From assembly GCA_902789725.1 (NCBI GenBank), contig CADAPC010000038.1, positions 1-36,516 on the forward strand: a DNA stretch of 36,516 nucleotides, given 5' to 3'. The notes under the pieces are model-generated. The model saw only the letters and a list, made by a program, of their open reading frames with translations, searched no databases and was not told where the DNA came from. Below, piece by piece: positions 18,201 to 26,227 of the stretch (positions within the stretch are counted from its first letter, which is position 1; the number at the start of each line of letters is the position of its first letter). This DNA comes from an uncultured Bacteroidales bacterium (lineage in GTDB: Bacteria > Bacteroidota > Bacteroidia > Bacteroidales > Bacteroidaceae). A program made the translations under genes and the position numbers.

Positions 18201-18973
18201 ACGTGATGGTGCGCTACGGGAACAGCTATCAGCAGGATAAGTTCCAGGCGCAAACATCGCTCTTTGGCGGCATGGACGTGGCAGTGAGCCACCCCCCAAT
18301 GCCTAAGGATGTGCCGGTGTGGGGCAACCTGGAAAGGCTGAACAAGGAGCGCGAACTGGTGGGCATTTACCTGTCGGCTCATCCGCTTGACGAGTATTCC
18401 GTAATTCTCGATTACGTGTGCAACACTCGCCTGAACCAGTTGGAAGAGCAGCGTGAAGAACTCTCGAAGGTGGAGGAGGTGACGGTGGGCGGCATTGTGT
18501 CGAGTGTGCGTGTCGGTGAGAGCAAGACGGGCAATCCTTACGGAATTGTGAAGATGGAAGATTTTGAAGGGAGTGGAGAGATTCCTTTGTTTGGCAAGGA
18601 CTGGCTCACTTACCGCAATTTCTTCTTAGAAGGGACATCCCTCTTCCTGCGGCTCAAGTTCGAGCCTAACCGCTATCGCCCAGGCGTGTACAACATGGTG
18701 ATTAAATCGGTGGATTTGCTGCCAGAGGTGAAAGACCGCCTGGTGAAGAAAGTGACGTTCGATGTGCCGCTCGACCAGCTCACTTCGGAAATGGTGGAGG
18801 ACTTGGCCGAGATTGTGAGGGAAACCCCCGGCGATGCCGAACTTGTATTCAACATTCACACTTCAGACAGCAACAAGGTGTCGCTCATGTCGCGCAAGGT
18901 GAAACTGCGCATGAGCCGGAAACTCTCGCTCTACATTCGTGAGCACAAGGAAATGAAAGTGAAAGTTAATTGA
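15269..18973 (+). CDS. dnaE: DNA polymerase III subunit alpha
   Basis: This 1234-residue replicative polymerase catalytic subunit begins with a PHP domain (MEDFVHLHVHTQYSILDG, then GMAVTDHGNMFG). The polymerase active site has GPGRGSAAGSAVAYCLGIT and the catalytic aspartates D469 and D471 in PDIDTDFDDDGR, with the third aspartate in GLIKMDFLGLKTL. Downstream are the thumb and fingers (FQFESAGMQKYLR, YRPGPMDYIPDF), the tandem helix-hairpin-helix region (MGAVKGVGESAV) and an OB-fold domain (VGGIVSSVRVG, residues about 1070-1150). Length fits Bacteroidetes DnaE. An open frame extends upstream to 15092, but the family N terminus and the promoter element at 15243 place the start at 15269. It heads a likely operon with trxA (39-base gap) and the 123-residue gene. 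Confidence 0.97.
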   Translation: MEDFVHLHVHTQYSILDGQAAIPKLVDKAMKNGMRGMAVTDHGNMFGIKEFFNYCNKVNKGKAEEEKFKPIFGCEVYCARRDLHSKENNNIDKSGWHLILLAKNEVGYHNLVKIVSEAWVDGYYHRPRTDHQAIERHHEGLIASSACLAGEIPRYIKNGQIAEAEKSIEWFKSVFGEDFYIELMRHEVKDPMQRANRETYKEQKAIEPTLIELARKHGVKLICTNDSHFVDEENAEAHDRLLCLSTGKDLDDPNRMLYSKQEWFKTREEMNEVFKDMPEALSNTIEILDKVETYSIDHAPIMPFFAIPETFGTEQEWREKFTDEDIFNEFTRDENGQVVLSQEEAEKKIKKLGGIDKLYRIKFEADYLKQITYEGAKRLYGDPIPESVKTQLDFELHVMKTMGFPGYFLIVQDFINSARKELGVWVGPGRGSAAGSAVAYCLGITKIDPIKYDLLFERFLNPDRISLPDIDTDFDDDGRGKVLQWVTEKYGAEKVAHIITYGTMATKLAIKDVARVQKVPLATVNALCKAIPDRLPNGKKMNLANAIECVPELKDAATSPDPLLRDTMRFAQMLENNVRNTGVHACGTIICRDAIDDWVPVSTADDKETGEKLRCTQYDGHVIEETGLIKMDFLGLKTLSQLKEAVANIKESLNIDIDVDHFDITDAATYQLYCDGRTVGTFQFESAGMQKYLRELQPTVFEDLIAMNALYRPGPMDYIPDFIDRKQGRKPIEYDIPCMEKYLKDTYGITVYQEQVMLLSRQLADFTRGESDALRKAMGKKKKDIVDAMKPKFIEGGKKNGHDPKVLDKIWGDWEKFASYAFNKSHATCYSWVAYQTAFLKANFPAQFMAAVMSRSLDNITEIRKLMDECKAMGINTLGPDVNESRHKFSVNFEGDIRFGMGAVKGVGESAVQAVIEEREKNGPYKTCFDFFERVNLSQCNKKNIENLIVSGAFDCFKEVTRETFFASGGKAGETFLDVMVRYGNSYQQDKFQAQTSLFGGMDVAVSHPPMPKDVPVWGNLERLNKERELVGIYLSAHPLDEYSVILDYVCNTRLNQLEEQREELSKVEEVTVGGIVSSVRVGESKTGNPYGIVKMEDFEGSGEIPLFGKDWLTYRNFFLEGTSLFLRLKFEPNRYRPGVYNMVIKSVDLLPEVKDRLVKKVTFDVPLDQLTSEMVEDLAEIVRETPGDAELVFNIHTSDSNKVSLMSRKVKLRMSRKLSLYIREHKEMKVKVN

Positions 18974-19012
18974 AAACAACTATATTATTCACTCTAAAAA
19001 ACAAAAGCGATT

Positions 19013-19324
19013 ATGGTAATTAATGATTCAAACTACAGCGAAGTGTTGGCACAGAACAAGCCAATGGTACTCGATTTTTGGGCAACATGGTGTGGTCCCT
19101 GCCGCATGGTGGGGCCAGTGATTCAGGAACTGGCCGACCAGTATGAGGGCAAGGTGATTGTGGGCAAGGTAAACATCGAAGAGGATGCAGACGATCTTGT
19201 GGCACAGTTTGGCATTCGCAACATCCCCACCATCCTGTACATGAAGAATGGTGAGGTGGTGGACAAAGTGGTGGGTGCCGCTCCTAAGTCAACACTGGAA
19301 TCGAAACTTCAAGCTCTCCTCTGA
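19013..19324 (+). CDS. trxA: Thioredoxin
   Basis: This 103-residue thioredoxin reduces protein disulfides in the cytoplasm. The active site WCGPC has C27 and C30 within DFWATWCGPCRMVGP, and the cis-proline loop is in RNIPTILYMKNGE. There is no signal peptide. It lies 39 bases after dnaE on the same strand, and its TGA stop overlaps the ATG of the next gene by one base (ATG at 19324), so the next gene is probably translationally coupled to it. Length and motifs are standard. Confidence 0.97.
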   Translation: MVINDSNYSEVLAQNKPMVLDFWATWCGPCRMVGPVIQELADQYEGKVIVGKVNIEEDADDLVAQFGIRNIPTILYMKNGEVVDKVVGAAPKSTLESKLQALL

Positions 19325-19695
19325 TGGCAAACGCTGAGAACGGGAACCTCGCAGGCGGTCAGCAAGGAGGTTCGGCAATAGACAATGAAATCATGCGCGG
19401 TGCGGAGGAGGATGCCCGAGAGGTGGCCTTCATCCAGAACTACATGGGGGTTGAGAACCGTGAACTCTTCACGGAAGAGGACATTTACTATTGCCTTGAT
19501 GTGCTGATGGAATATCTTGACGATTTCAGTGATTCGGCAGATGATGACGGATTCATTGAGGTGGATACGGAGAAAATAGCTCAGCACATTCAGAAGAAAG
19601 CGAAAAAGGAGGGCATGGGGCCGTATGAACTCGATGCCCTCATCCTGCTCGTCGATGCTGAGCTGGAGTACAACGAACAATATCCAGAGGAATGA
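19324..19695 (+). CDS. Conserved small acidic protein of unknown function
   Basis: This 123-residue soluble, acidic protein follows trxA with overlapping stop and start codons. The first 25 residues are low-complexity (MANAENGNLAGGQQGGSAID) and probably disordered. The rest, with ELFTEEDIYYCLDVLMEYLD and DALILLVDAELEYNEQY, looks like a compact helical domain. I believe such proteins recur next to trxA and dnaE in Bacteroidales, but I know no function. No signal peptide or membrane segment is present. A terminator hairpin follows directly. Confidence 0.85.
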   Translation: MANAENGNLAGGQQGGSAIDNEIMRGAEEDAREVAFIQNYMGVENRELFTEEDIYYCLDVLMEYLDDFSDSADDDGFIEVDTEKIAQHIQKKAKKEGMGPYELDALILLVDAELEYNEQYPEE

Positions 19696-19700
19696 AAATG

Positions 19701-19743
19701 AAAAGATACAAGTTGGCTATTCGCGCAGCTTGTATCTTTTTTA
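19701..19743. terminator. Bidirectional terminator between the dnaE operon and tsaE
   Basis: A 12-bp perfect stem is formed by AAAAGATACAAG (19701-19712) and CTTGTATCTTTT (19729-19740) with a 16-base loop, followed by TTAT. It separates two convergent operons and has T-rich flanks on the plus strand and A-rich flanks on the other side, so it should act in both directions. Confidence 0.88.
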
Positions 19744-19746
19744 TCT

Positions 19747-20172
19747 TTAATCTTCAAAATCTTCCGTTCTCACCGTTCGGCTTCCATCCTCATTTTCCTC
19801 GATGGTGACCTTCACCACATCGTCGGGCAGGAGATTTTCAACGAGTTCAGGCCATTCCATGAAACACACGTGCCCGGAATAGACATAATCTTCGTAACCG
19901 ATGTCGAGCACCTCCTGCGGTGTCTTGATGCGGTAAAAGTCGAAATGGTAGATGGGTTGGCCTTGCCCATCGATGTATTCGTTGACAATGGCAAACGTGG
20001 GGGAATTGATGACATCCTCAACACCCAATGTCTGGCACACGGCCTTGATAAAGGTTGTTTTTCCAGCCCCCATCTTTCCGTAGAAGGCAAACACCTTTCG
20101 CTTGCCCATAGCAGCCACGAATGCTTGGGCTGCCTGGTTGATTTCTTCAATTGAGTTGATCTGTATTTCCAT
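19747..20172 (-). CDS. tsaE: tRNA threonylcarbamoyladenosine biosynthesis ATPase TsaE
   Basis: This 141-residue P-loop ATPase works with TsaB and TsaD to make N6-threonylcarbamoyladenosine at position 37 of ANN-decoding tRNAs. It has Walker A GKMGAGKTT (residues 32-40), the family segment SPTFAIVNEY, and YHFDFYRIKTPQEVLDIGYEDY, CFMEWPELVENLLP. The length is typical. It begins 18 bases after the porX stop on the same strand and is the last gene of the long minus-strand run. Pairing of tsaE with porX is a common gene order in Bacteroidetes as far as I recall, though the functions are unrelated. Confidence 0.95.
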   Translation of the reverse strand: MEIQINSIEEINQAAQAFVAAMGKRKVFAFYGKMGAGKTTFIKAVCQTLGVEDVINSPTFAIVNEYIDGQGQPIYHFDFYRIKTPQEVLDIGYEDYVYSGHVCFMEWPELVENLLPDDVVKVTIEENEDGSRTVRTEDFED

Positions 20173-20190
20173 GACAAATTTTTCTGTTCG

Positions 20191-21747
20191 TTAGGGTTGA
20201 TTTTTTCGTTTGCTTCGCATGATGACCAGGGGGATGAGCATTTCCTCCATCGAGATGCCGCCATGCTGGAACGTGTTTTTGTAGTAGTTGACGTAGTAGT
20301 TGTAGTTGTTGGGATAGGCAAAGAAATCATCTTTCTGGGCAAAGATGTAGGTGGTGCTGATGTTGGGCGAGGGGAGGAAAGCCGCTTTGGGCGCTTTGAG
20401 TTCGAACACTTGTTTCGGGTTGTAGCTCAAGTTTCTTCCCAGCTTATAGCGCAGGTTGGTGTTCGTGTTCTTGTCTCCAATCACTTTAATGGGGTTGCCT
20501 ACACGGATGGATCCGTGATCGGTGGTGATGATGATGTGTGCATCGGTCTTGGCCAGTTCCTTGAAAAGGTCGCGGACAGGCGAGTTGTGGAACCACGAGG
20601 CGGTGATGCTGCGGTAGGCCTGTTCGTCGCTGGCGAGTTCGCGCACCATGCGTGATTCTGTGCGTGCATGGCTCAGCATGTCGATAAAATTGATGACCAG
20701 CACGTTGAGGTCGTTGTTTTTCAGGTTGCGAAACCGCTCGACGAGTTTTTCCGACTCAGAAGAGTTGTTGAGTTTGAAGTAAGAGAAGGTGTTTTTGCGC
20801 CGGTAGCGGTCGAATTGTGTCTGGATGAGCGGTTCTTCGTTGAGGTTCTTACCCTCTTCTTCATCCTCGTCCACCCAAAGGTCGGGGAACATTTGTGCTA
20901 TTTGGCTGGGCATCAGTCCTGAGAAGATGGCATTGCGAGCATATTGTGTGGCTGTGGGCAGAATGCTGAGGTAGAGCTGTTCGTCGTACACAAAGTCGTC
21001 TGCCAGCTCTTTCGAAATCTCGCGCCATTGGTCATAGCGGAAATTGTCGAACACCACCAGGAACACTTTCTCCCCTTGGTTGAGCAGAGGGAAGATGGTT
21101 CTCTTGAACACGTCGGGCGACACGAGTGGGCGCGTTTCGCTGTTACTGACCCAAGAGAGGTAGTTCTTCTGAACAAATTTAGCAAAGCCATTGTTGGCTT
21201 CTTCTTTCTGCAGACGCAGCATTTCCGACATTGCGCTGTTGGCCTCTGCAAGTTCCAGTTCCCAAAACACTAAGCGTTTATACACCTCTTTCCAATCTTC
21301 GAGTGTGTAGGAGTCGTTGATTTGCATGCCTATTTTCGAGAAATTCTGCTGGTAGCCCGTGTTGGTGACTTCGGCTTCTATTTCTCGCTTGTGGAGGTGC
21401 TTTTTCAACGTGAGGAAGATTTGGTTGGGATTGACTGGCTTGATGAGGTAGTCGGCTATTTTGGAGCCGATGGCCTGGTTCATGATGTTTTCTTCTTCAC
21501 TTTTTGTCACCATTACCACAGGAATGGTGGGGGTTATTTCCTTAATCAGAGAGAGGGTTTGGAGTCCACTCAGCCCTGGCATGTTTTCGTCAAGGAATAT
21601 CAAGTCGAAGGAGCGTTCCCTGCACAGGTCAAGGGCATCTTGGCCGTTAGTGGCTGTAACGACTTCATATTCTTTTTTTTCAAGGAAGATGACATAGGCT
21701 TTCAGCAGTTCTATTTCGTCATCTACCCATAGGAGCGTTCCGTTCAT
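20191..21747 (-). CDS. porX: T9SS response regulator PorX (receiver plus PglZ domain)
   Basis: This 518-residue cytoplasmic regulator consists of a CheY-like receiver (residues 1-125; acidic pocket DD at 9-10, phospho-acceptor D53 in LIFLDENMPG, conserved K in VTKSEEE) followed by a helical linker and a PglZ alkaline-phosphatase-like domain (VVFDNFRYDQW, LPTATQYARNAIFSGL, ITTDHGSIRVG). This architecture is PorX, which in Porphyromonas gingivalis works with PorY and the sigma factor SigP to control type IX secretion. The histidine kinase PorY is not in the window. It lies 91 bases downstream of porW on the same strand, so the two T9SS genes are probably co-transcribed. Both match the T9SS-like tails seen on secreted proteins in this window. 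Confidence 0.93.
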   Translation of the reverse strand: MNGTLLWVDDEIELLKAYVIFLEKKEYEVVTATNGQDALDLCRERSFDLIFLDENMPGLSGLQTLSLIKEITPTIPVVMVTKSEEENIMNQAIGSKIADYLIKPVNPNQIFLTLKKHLHKREIEAEVTNTGYQQNFSKIGMQINDSYTLEDWKEVYKRLVFWELELAEANSAMSEMLRLQKEEANNGFAKFVQKNYLSWVSNSETRPLVSPDVFKRTIFPLLNQGEKVFLVVFDNFRYDQWREISKELADDFVYDEQLYLSILPTATQYARNAIFSGLMPSQIAQMFPDLWVDEDEEEGKNLNEEPLIQTQFDRYRRKNTFSYFKLNNSSESEKLVERFRNLKNNDLNVLVINFIDMLSHARTESRMVRELASDEQAYRSITASWFHNSPVRDLFKELAKTDAHIIITTDHGSIRVGNPIKVIGDKNTNTNLRYKLGRNLSYNPKQVFELKAPKAAFLPSPNISTTYIFAQKDDFFAYPNNYNYYVNYYKNTFQHGGISMEEMLIPLVIMRSKRKNQP

Positions 21748-21838
21748 CGAGAGGAAAAAGGTAATTAAAAGTTAAGAATTAAAAAAAATCTAACACAGAG
21801 TTAAGGAAATTGGTTTAGTGCAGTCGATGAGTTGAGGA

Positions 21839-24748
21839 TTAGAAGATGAAGTTTTCTTCTTCCCATTCTTCGTCGGGCTCTTCCTCTTCAGCAGGTTCAG
21901 GCAGTTCAGTTGGTTCGTCCAAGCTGGAGGGTTCGTCGCTGTTGATTTGCAGGGAACCGATGCGGTCGAAGTTTTCATCGTAGAAACTGAAGTAGTCGGC
22001 AAAGCTGAGTCCTCTCATCAGTTTCTTTAGGTTTTCCTCACTAATGATGAAGCACTTCAGCCCTTCCAGTTTGTAGGCCATGTCTGCATGATTGAGAAGA
22101 CGATGCATGTAGATGTAGGCTTCGTCGTAGTTGAGGAATGTGCGCACTTGCATCATGTCGATGCCATCGCCTTGCTCTTCTGAAATGTCGAAGTTGCGCA
22201 CGGTGAATGAGGTGAAGTTGTAACGAGCCATCTCATAGAGCAGCTGATTGACGTCAACGGCGTTGCGTTCGTAGGCAATGACAAAGACAAAGTCGGTGTT
22301 TTTCTCCAAACTGAACGTGGAATCGTTGGCCAGCGAATCGGCTTCGTCGAAAAGTCCGCGCCGGCGTTCCCAAATGCTCCCCATCTCAAACTTACCCCCT
22401 TGCAGCAGACGTCCTTCCTTGAGTCCCTTTACATACAAGCCAGCCAGTTCGCTGACACTCGACTGCGGGTATTTTTCCACCAGCGTTTTCAAGTCGTTCA
22501 TGAAGTTTTCGCGTTCTCCCAGTTCAAGTTTGCTCATGGCTTCCAAAAACATGAATCTTGCTCGGTTAGCTCCGTCGGGATATTCGCGCTCCATTTCCTG
22601 ACTGTTGCGTATCACCGCTGGGTAGTCGCTGGCTTGAAAGGCTTCGTAGGTGAGGGTGTAGATGGAGTCCTCTATCTGTTTGCCATATCGTCCCTTGAAC
22701 TCGAAATTGGGGTCGGCTATGAGTTGGCTGTGTTCATTGTCGGGGTATTCGGTCATAAGCTTCTGCCTGTAGTCCTCAGCATTTTCTTTCTGCCCCATGC
22801 GCGAATAGAGCTGGAACATGTTGTAGCAGACTTCGTCAGTTTTGTCGAAATCGGGGAAATTGAGTAAGATGCGCAGGAATGTGCGTTCGGCCAAAGGGAA
22901 ATTGTCCATTCGATCCTTGTAGATGATGGCAGCCCCATAGAGTCCTTCGACAAGAGCGGCATTGGATGCTTCCATCTGCTCCTCAGTGAGCGGGATGTCT
23001 TTCAAATAGTACTCCGGTCGATGTGGGTCGTTAGCATATTCTTCTGCTTTGACGGAATCCTTCTCTTCCTTCGTCATCTTTTTCCCTTTATTGGCCTGAT
23101 AGATGCTGTCCTCCACAGCTGCTATGCTGTCTTGTATGGCTTGCAGACTGTCAGAGAGTTCTTCGTCCTGATTGAAATCGTTGAGCACGGTTTTGTTGCT
23201 TCGCCTCCAGTCGTCGGCCAACTCGCGCTTTCCCCATTTGCGTTCAAACTCTGTCTTACCAGCCGTTACAGTGGAGGGGTTGTAGAAGTACCACACGGCA
23301 GCCGTTCTTTGTCCATTGCGGTTGGCAACTCCAGTTGGTGCTCCAGTGCGTTGAGTGGTTGTTCCGGTGCGTTGCTGGGCGGTGGCAGTCTCCATCGCCA
23401 TTTTTTCTTCTTCCTTTTCTTTCTTCTTCAGCTCTTCGATAGTCTTTTTTATCTTTTCCATGCGGGTAACGGAATCCAGACTGGCCATCATCTGCAAACT
23501 GTCCTGCAACTCTACAGCCGACGCAAAAGGCAACAACTCGTCCAGAATCTTGCTGCGCTCGTCTGCCTCCTTGTAGTTGTCGTGCTCCTTGTCTAACAGG
23601 CCCAACACCTGTGAATAGCATTGCTGAGCATCGACAAATTTTTCTTTCTCCCAATAGAGCTGTCCTAAGTGTAGCATCACCACACCCTTTTCCAGCCCGT
23701 TGCGAGTGCTCTTCTCTACACCATCTTTATACGCCCAAATGGCATGGGTGGTGTCGCCGCGTGAAAGATGGATGTTGCCGATGGCATAATAAACCTGGTC
23801 CAAATACTCTTTGTTCTTGGGGTTCTTTGCCATAGCATTCAGTTTGCGAATCATTTGTTTGGCATTCCCTTTCGACATGGCTTCTGTCATCTGGATGCGG
23901 GCATTGAACTCCAGTTCATAAGGAGGATTCTTGCGGATGACTTTCTTGAAATAGCGGAAAGCCTCTGGGTCATGTCCTATTTTGTGATAGAGCTGGCCAA
24001 GCAACATGTAGAGCCTGGCTCGCGGCAAGTTCCTACGCTCTGCCTTCAATGCCTGCTCTATGCTCAGAATGGCTTCGGGGTATTGCCCTTGCCGCAGTTG
24101 GAGGTCGGCCTTGACGGAGGCTTTCAGAGGCTCCAACTTTGTGGGGAAGCTATCGCGCTGCGCACGTGCAATCAGGTCTTCTGCATCGTAGAACCATTCC
24201 ATTTCGGCATAGCAGCGAGCCTCCAACAAACGAGCCCTGGCCACCAAGTCGGGTTTGGAGAAATAAAGGCGCTGGACGTAGGCGAAAGTAGAAGCGGCTT
24301 CCATGTATTCCCCTTTGCGGAATTGAGCTTCGCCCATGAGAAACCACGCCCTCCACAGGAAGGGATTATATTCTTTCTGGCTCAGCCAAATTCTGTCTTT
24401 TGCCGTTTTCGGACGGCTTTTATTCCATTCGGGACGCGCCGTGATGCTATGAGTCTTGATAGTCTTTTGACATTTCTCTACAGCACGATCGAAATTGCTT
24501 GACCCTATTTTCACCGTGGCTTTATTACCTGTCATGTAAAGTGGAATGAGTTCGGTGAAATTGTCGCGATTGCCTTCTTCCTGCAAGAGCCGTCCTTCCT
24601 TATACGACTCATGCCCATTGAAATAGGTGTTAAAGCGTGCCTTGAAAGCATGTACACGGCGTGTCATGGACGTATTCTTCTCAGTAGAGCACGCGCCCAG
24701 TATTGCCAAAGACACCACTAAATATATTATATAACGAATCCTTTTCAC
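21839..24748 (-). CDS. porW: T9SS-associated TPR lipoprotein PorW/SprE
   Basis: This 969-residue tetratricopeptide-repeat lipoprotein begins, with GTG at 24748, VKRIRYIIYLVVSLAILGAC; lipidation is at C20 (lipobox LGAC). The family-typical FNTYFNGHESYKEG follows, and the protein carries many TPR-like helices (for example ARLYMLLGQLYHKIGHDPEA). A low-complexity charged segment lies around 480-560, and an acidic tail (EEEEPDEEWEEENF) ends it. PorW/SprE proteins are needed for type IX secretion and, in gliding relatives, for motility; they sit in the outer membrane. The open frame continues upstream to 24841, but that part overlaps the preceding gene and lacks a signal, so the GTG is preferred. 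It precedes porX. Confidence 0.88.
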   Translation of the reverse strand: MKRIRYIIYLVVSLAILGACSTEKNTSMTRRVHAFKARFNTYFNGHESYKEGRLLQEEGNRDNFTELIPLYMTGNKATVKIGSSNFDRAVEKCQKTIKTHSITARPEWNKSRPKTAKDRIWLSQKEYNPFLWRAWFLMGEAQFRKGEYMEAASTFAYVQRLYFSKPDLVARARLLEARCYAEMEWFYDAEDLIARAQRDSFPTKLEPLKASVKADLQLRQGQYPEAILSIEQALKAERRNLPRARLYMLLGQLYHKIGHDPEAFRYFKKVIRKNPPYELEFNARIQMTEAMSKGNAKQMIRKLNAMAKNPKNKEYLDQVYYAIGNIHLSRGDTTHAIWAYKDGVEKSTRNGLEKGVVMLHLGQLYWEKEKFVDAQQCYSQVLGLLDKEHDNYKEADERSKILDELLPFASAVELQDSLQMMASLDSVTRMEKIKKTIEELKKKEKEEEKMAMETATAQQRTGTTTQRTGAPTGVANRNGQRTAAVWYFYNPSTVTAGKTEFERKWGKRELADDWRRSNKTVLNDFNQDEELSDSLQAIQDSIAAVEDSIYQANKGKKMTKEEKDSVKAEEYANDPHRPEYYLKDIPLTEEQMEASNAALVEGLYGAAIIYKDRMDNFPLAERTFLRILLNFPDFDKTDEVCYNMFQLYSRMGQKENAEDYRQKLMTEYPDNEHSQLIADPNFEFKGRYGKQIEDSIYTLTYEAFQASDYPAVIRNSQEMEREYPDGANRARFMFLEAMSKLELGERENFMNDLKTLVEKYPQSSVSELAGLYVKGLKEGRLLQGGKFEMGSIWERRRGLFDEADSLANDSTFSLEKNTDFVFVIAYERNAVDVNQLLYEMARYNFTSFTVRNFDISEEQGDGIDMMQVRTFLNYDEAYIYMHRLLNHADMAYKLEGLKCFIISEENLKKLMRGLSFADYFSFYDENFDRIGSLQINSDEPSSLDEPTELPEPAEEEEPDEEWEEENFIF

Positions 24749-24812
24749 GCGTAAAAAAATGGCAAGACGGCAATTACCAATCCATGAATCAATAACGAAA
24801 GCTGTTGTCCTT

Positions 24813-25106
24813 TTATTGTGTGGATGCAGACTTAAGGTCATGCTTTATCATGAGTGCTCCCAAACCCATGAAGAAAAGAGGATATAAATTTATTCCAAAG
24901 AAAATGATGATATAAACCCATTCATTCGGTGGATTGTCACCCATGAAAAGGGACATAAGAAAGACTATAGGAGCCGCCAATATCGGCAGTAGAAGGAGCA
25001 GACATGAAATGAATGTGGAGCGACTGATTTTGGACTTGTTGTTAAATACGTAAAAGAGATAAAACACGAGTCCTATCGCATTCAGGATAAAAGGTAGATG
25101 ATACAT
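24813..25106 (-). CDS. Small membrane protein of unknown function
   Basis: This 97-residue hydrophobic protein has three predicted membrane segments (around LNAIGLVFYLFYVF, TFISCLLLLLPILAAPIVFL and YIIIFFGINLYPLFFMGLG) and a short charged tail. I do not recognise a family. It lies 18 bases after tatC and its 3' end is 65 bases before the porW start on the same strand, so it is likely co-transcribed with the Tat genes. The position makes a role near the Tat translocase conceivable, but nothing in the sequence shows it. Confidence 0.7.
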   Translation of the reverse strand: MYHLPFILNAIGLVFYLFYVFNNKSKISRSTFISCLLLLLPILAAPIVFLMSLFMGDNPPNEWVYIIIFFGINLYPLFFMGLGALMIKHDLKSASTQ

Positions 25107-25124
25107 GAGAGATGGTTTTAGTGG

Positions 25125-25853
25125 TTATCGCGGCACAAGCAGTATGCTCACTTCATAGAGCAAATACATGGGGAGAGAGACAATGGTGAGCGTGATGGCA
25201 TCTGAAGTGGGGGTGATGACAGCTGCCACAATGAGGATGATGACGATGGCATGGCGGCGGTATTGCTGCATCGTGGAGCGATGGAGAATGCCCAACCGTC
25301 CCAAAAGCCATGAAAGGACGGGGATTTCGAAGACGATACCCATGACGAGGGAGAGGAAGACGAGTGTGTCGATGTAACTCTCTAAGGAGATGAGGTTTTC
25401 CACAGAACTATCTACTTGATATCCTGCTAAGAACCGAAAGGTGATGGGAAAGAGGATGAAGTAACTGAACAGGATGCCTGACATAAACATGAGGTAGGCT
25501 GCAGCAATGAGAGGTGTGGAGCAACGGCGTTCGTTTTCGTAAAGCCCCGGGGAAATGAAACGGTAAAGTTCGAAAATGATGTAGGGAGCCGACACAATAA
25601 TGCCAGCATAGAAGCTAACCATCATGTGAACCACAAATTGGCGGGGCAGTTCTGTGTTGATGAGCTGAATGGTGAGCGTCTCACCAAAGATGCCGGGAAG
25701 GAAATGAGGGCTTTTGGGGGCAAAGATGATGGCGAACAGCTCGTCCTTGAAGATGAAGGCAAGCACTGAGAAAGTTGCAACCACGATGATGCATCGTAGC
25801 AGCACTCGGCGCAGTTCTTCAAGATGATCCCAGAAGGTCATGTTCTTATTCAC
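25125..25853 (-). CDS. tatC: Sec-independent protein translocase subunit TatC
   Basis: This 242-residue inner-membrane protein with six predicted helices is the receptor core for twin-arginine signal peptides. It starts NMTFWDHLEELRRVLLR, the conserved cytoplasmic N-terminal signature (usually HLxELRxR), and has FYAGIIVSAPYIIFELYRFISPGLYENERR, the best-known TatC stretch, with further segments around FEIPVLSWLLGRLGI and TPTSDAITLTIVSLPMYLLYE. It begins three bases after tatA. Two likely Tat substrates are encoded directly upstream. No separate tatB is seen, as usual in this phylum. Confidence 0.96.
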   Translation of the reverse strand: MNKNMTFWDHLEELRRVLLRCIIVVATFSVLAFIFKDELFAIIFAPKSPHFLPGIFGETLTIQLINTELPRQFVVHMMVSFYAGIIVSAPYIIFELYRFISPGLYENERRCSTPLIAAAYLMFMSGILFSYFILFPITFRFLAGYQVDSSVENLISLESYIDTLVFLSLVMGIVFEIPVLSWLLGRLGILHRSTMQQYRRHAIVIILIVAAVITPTSDAITLTIVSLPMYLLYEVSILLVPR

Positions 25854-25856
25854 TTT

Positions 25857-26060
25857 TCACTTCTTTGAGTCTTCTTCACGTTTCCCATCGTCTTCATCGT
25901 CGGTGGTCACCTCTTTCATGCCGTCCTTGAAGGCACGAACACCTTTGCCGGCACCCCGCATGAGTTCGGGTATTTTCTTGCCCCCAAAAAGTAGGAGAAC
26001 CACAACGAGGATGACAATGATTTCGGGCATGCCGAGACCGAGAAATAGCGGTTGTATCAT
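25857..26060 (-). CDS. tatA: Sec-independent translocase subunit TatA
   Basis: This 67-residue protein has one N-terminal membrane helix ([22 protein letters not shown]), the hinge [21 protein letters not shown] typical of TatA amphipathic helices, and an acidic disordered tail ([16 protein letters not shown]). It forms the pore-like component of the twin-arginine translocase. It is followed at once by tatC and preceded, after 167 bases, by the aldo/keto reductase gene that encodes a likely substrate. Confidence 0.95.
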   Translation of the reverse strand: MIQPLFLGLGMPEIIVILVVVLLLFGGKKIPELMRGAGKGVRAFKDGMKEVTTDDEDDGKREEDSKK

Positions 26061-26227
26061 GTTTTGAGAATTTAGTTTAGGTTGGTTCTAATAATTAGCT
26101 TTAGACTGTGCTTAGGCTATTTTTGAGCAGATTTGACTGCAAGCCCGCCGAAGCGTAGCGAGCTACGGTTCCAGGGATTAAGGTCAAAGATGCCAAAAAG
26201 AGACAAGCACAGGCAATAGGGTAGGTG
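26061..26227. other. Short intergenic gap between the aldo/keto reductase gene and tatA
   Basis: No gene is seen. It contains a perfect inverted repeat CGTAGC-GA-GCTACG at 26154-26167 in a GC-rich patch; without a T-run this is not an obvious terminator. No TAnnTTTG element is visible, so tatA may be read through from upstream. Confidence 0.35.

Noticed and set aside
24749..24841. Longer N terminus of PorW
   Set aside because: It overlaps the preceding gene and would bury the lipoprotein signal; the GTG at 24748 gives a clean lipobox.
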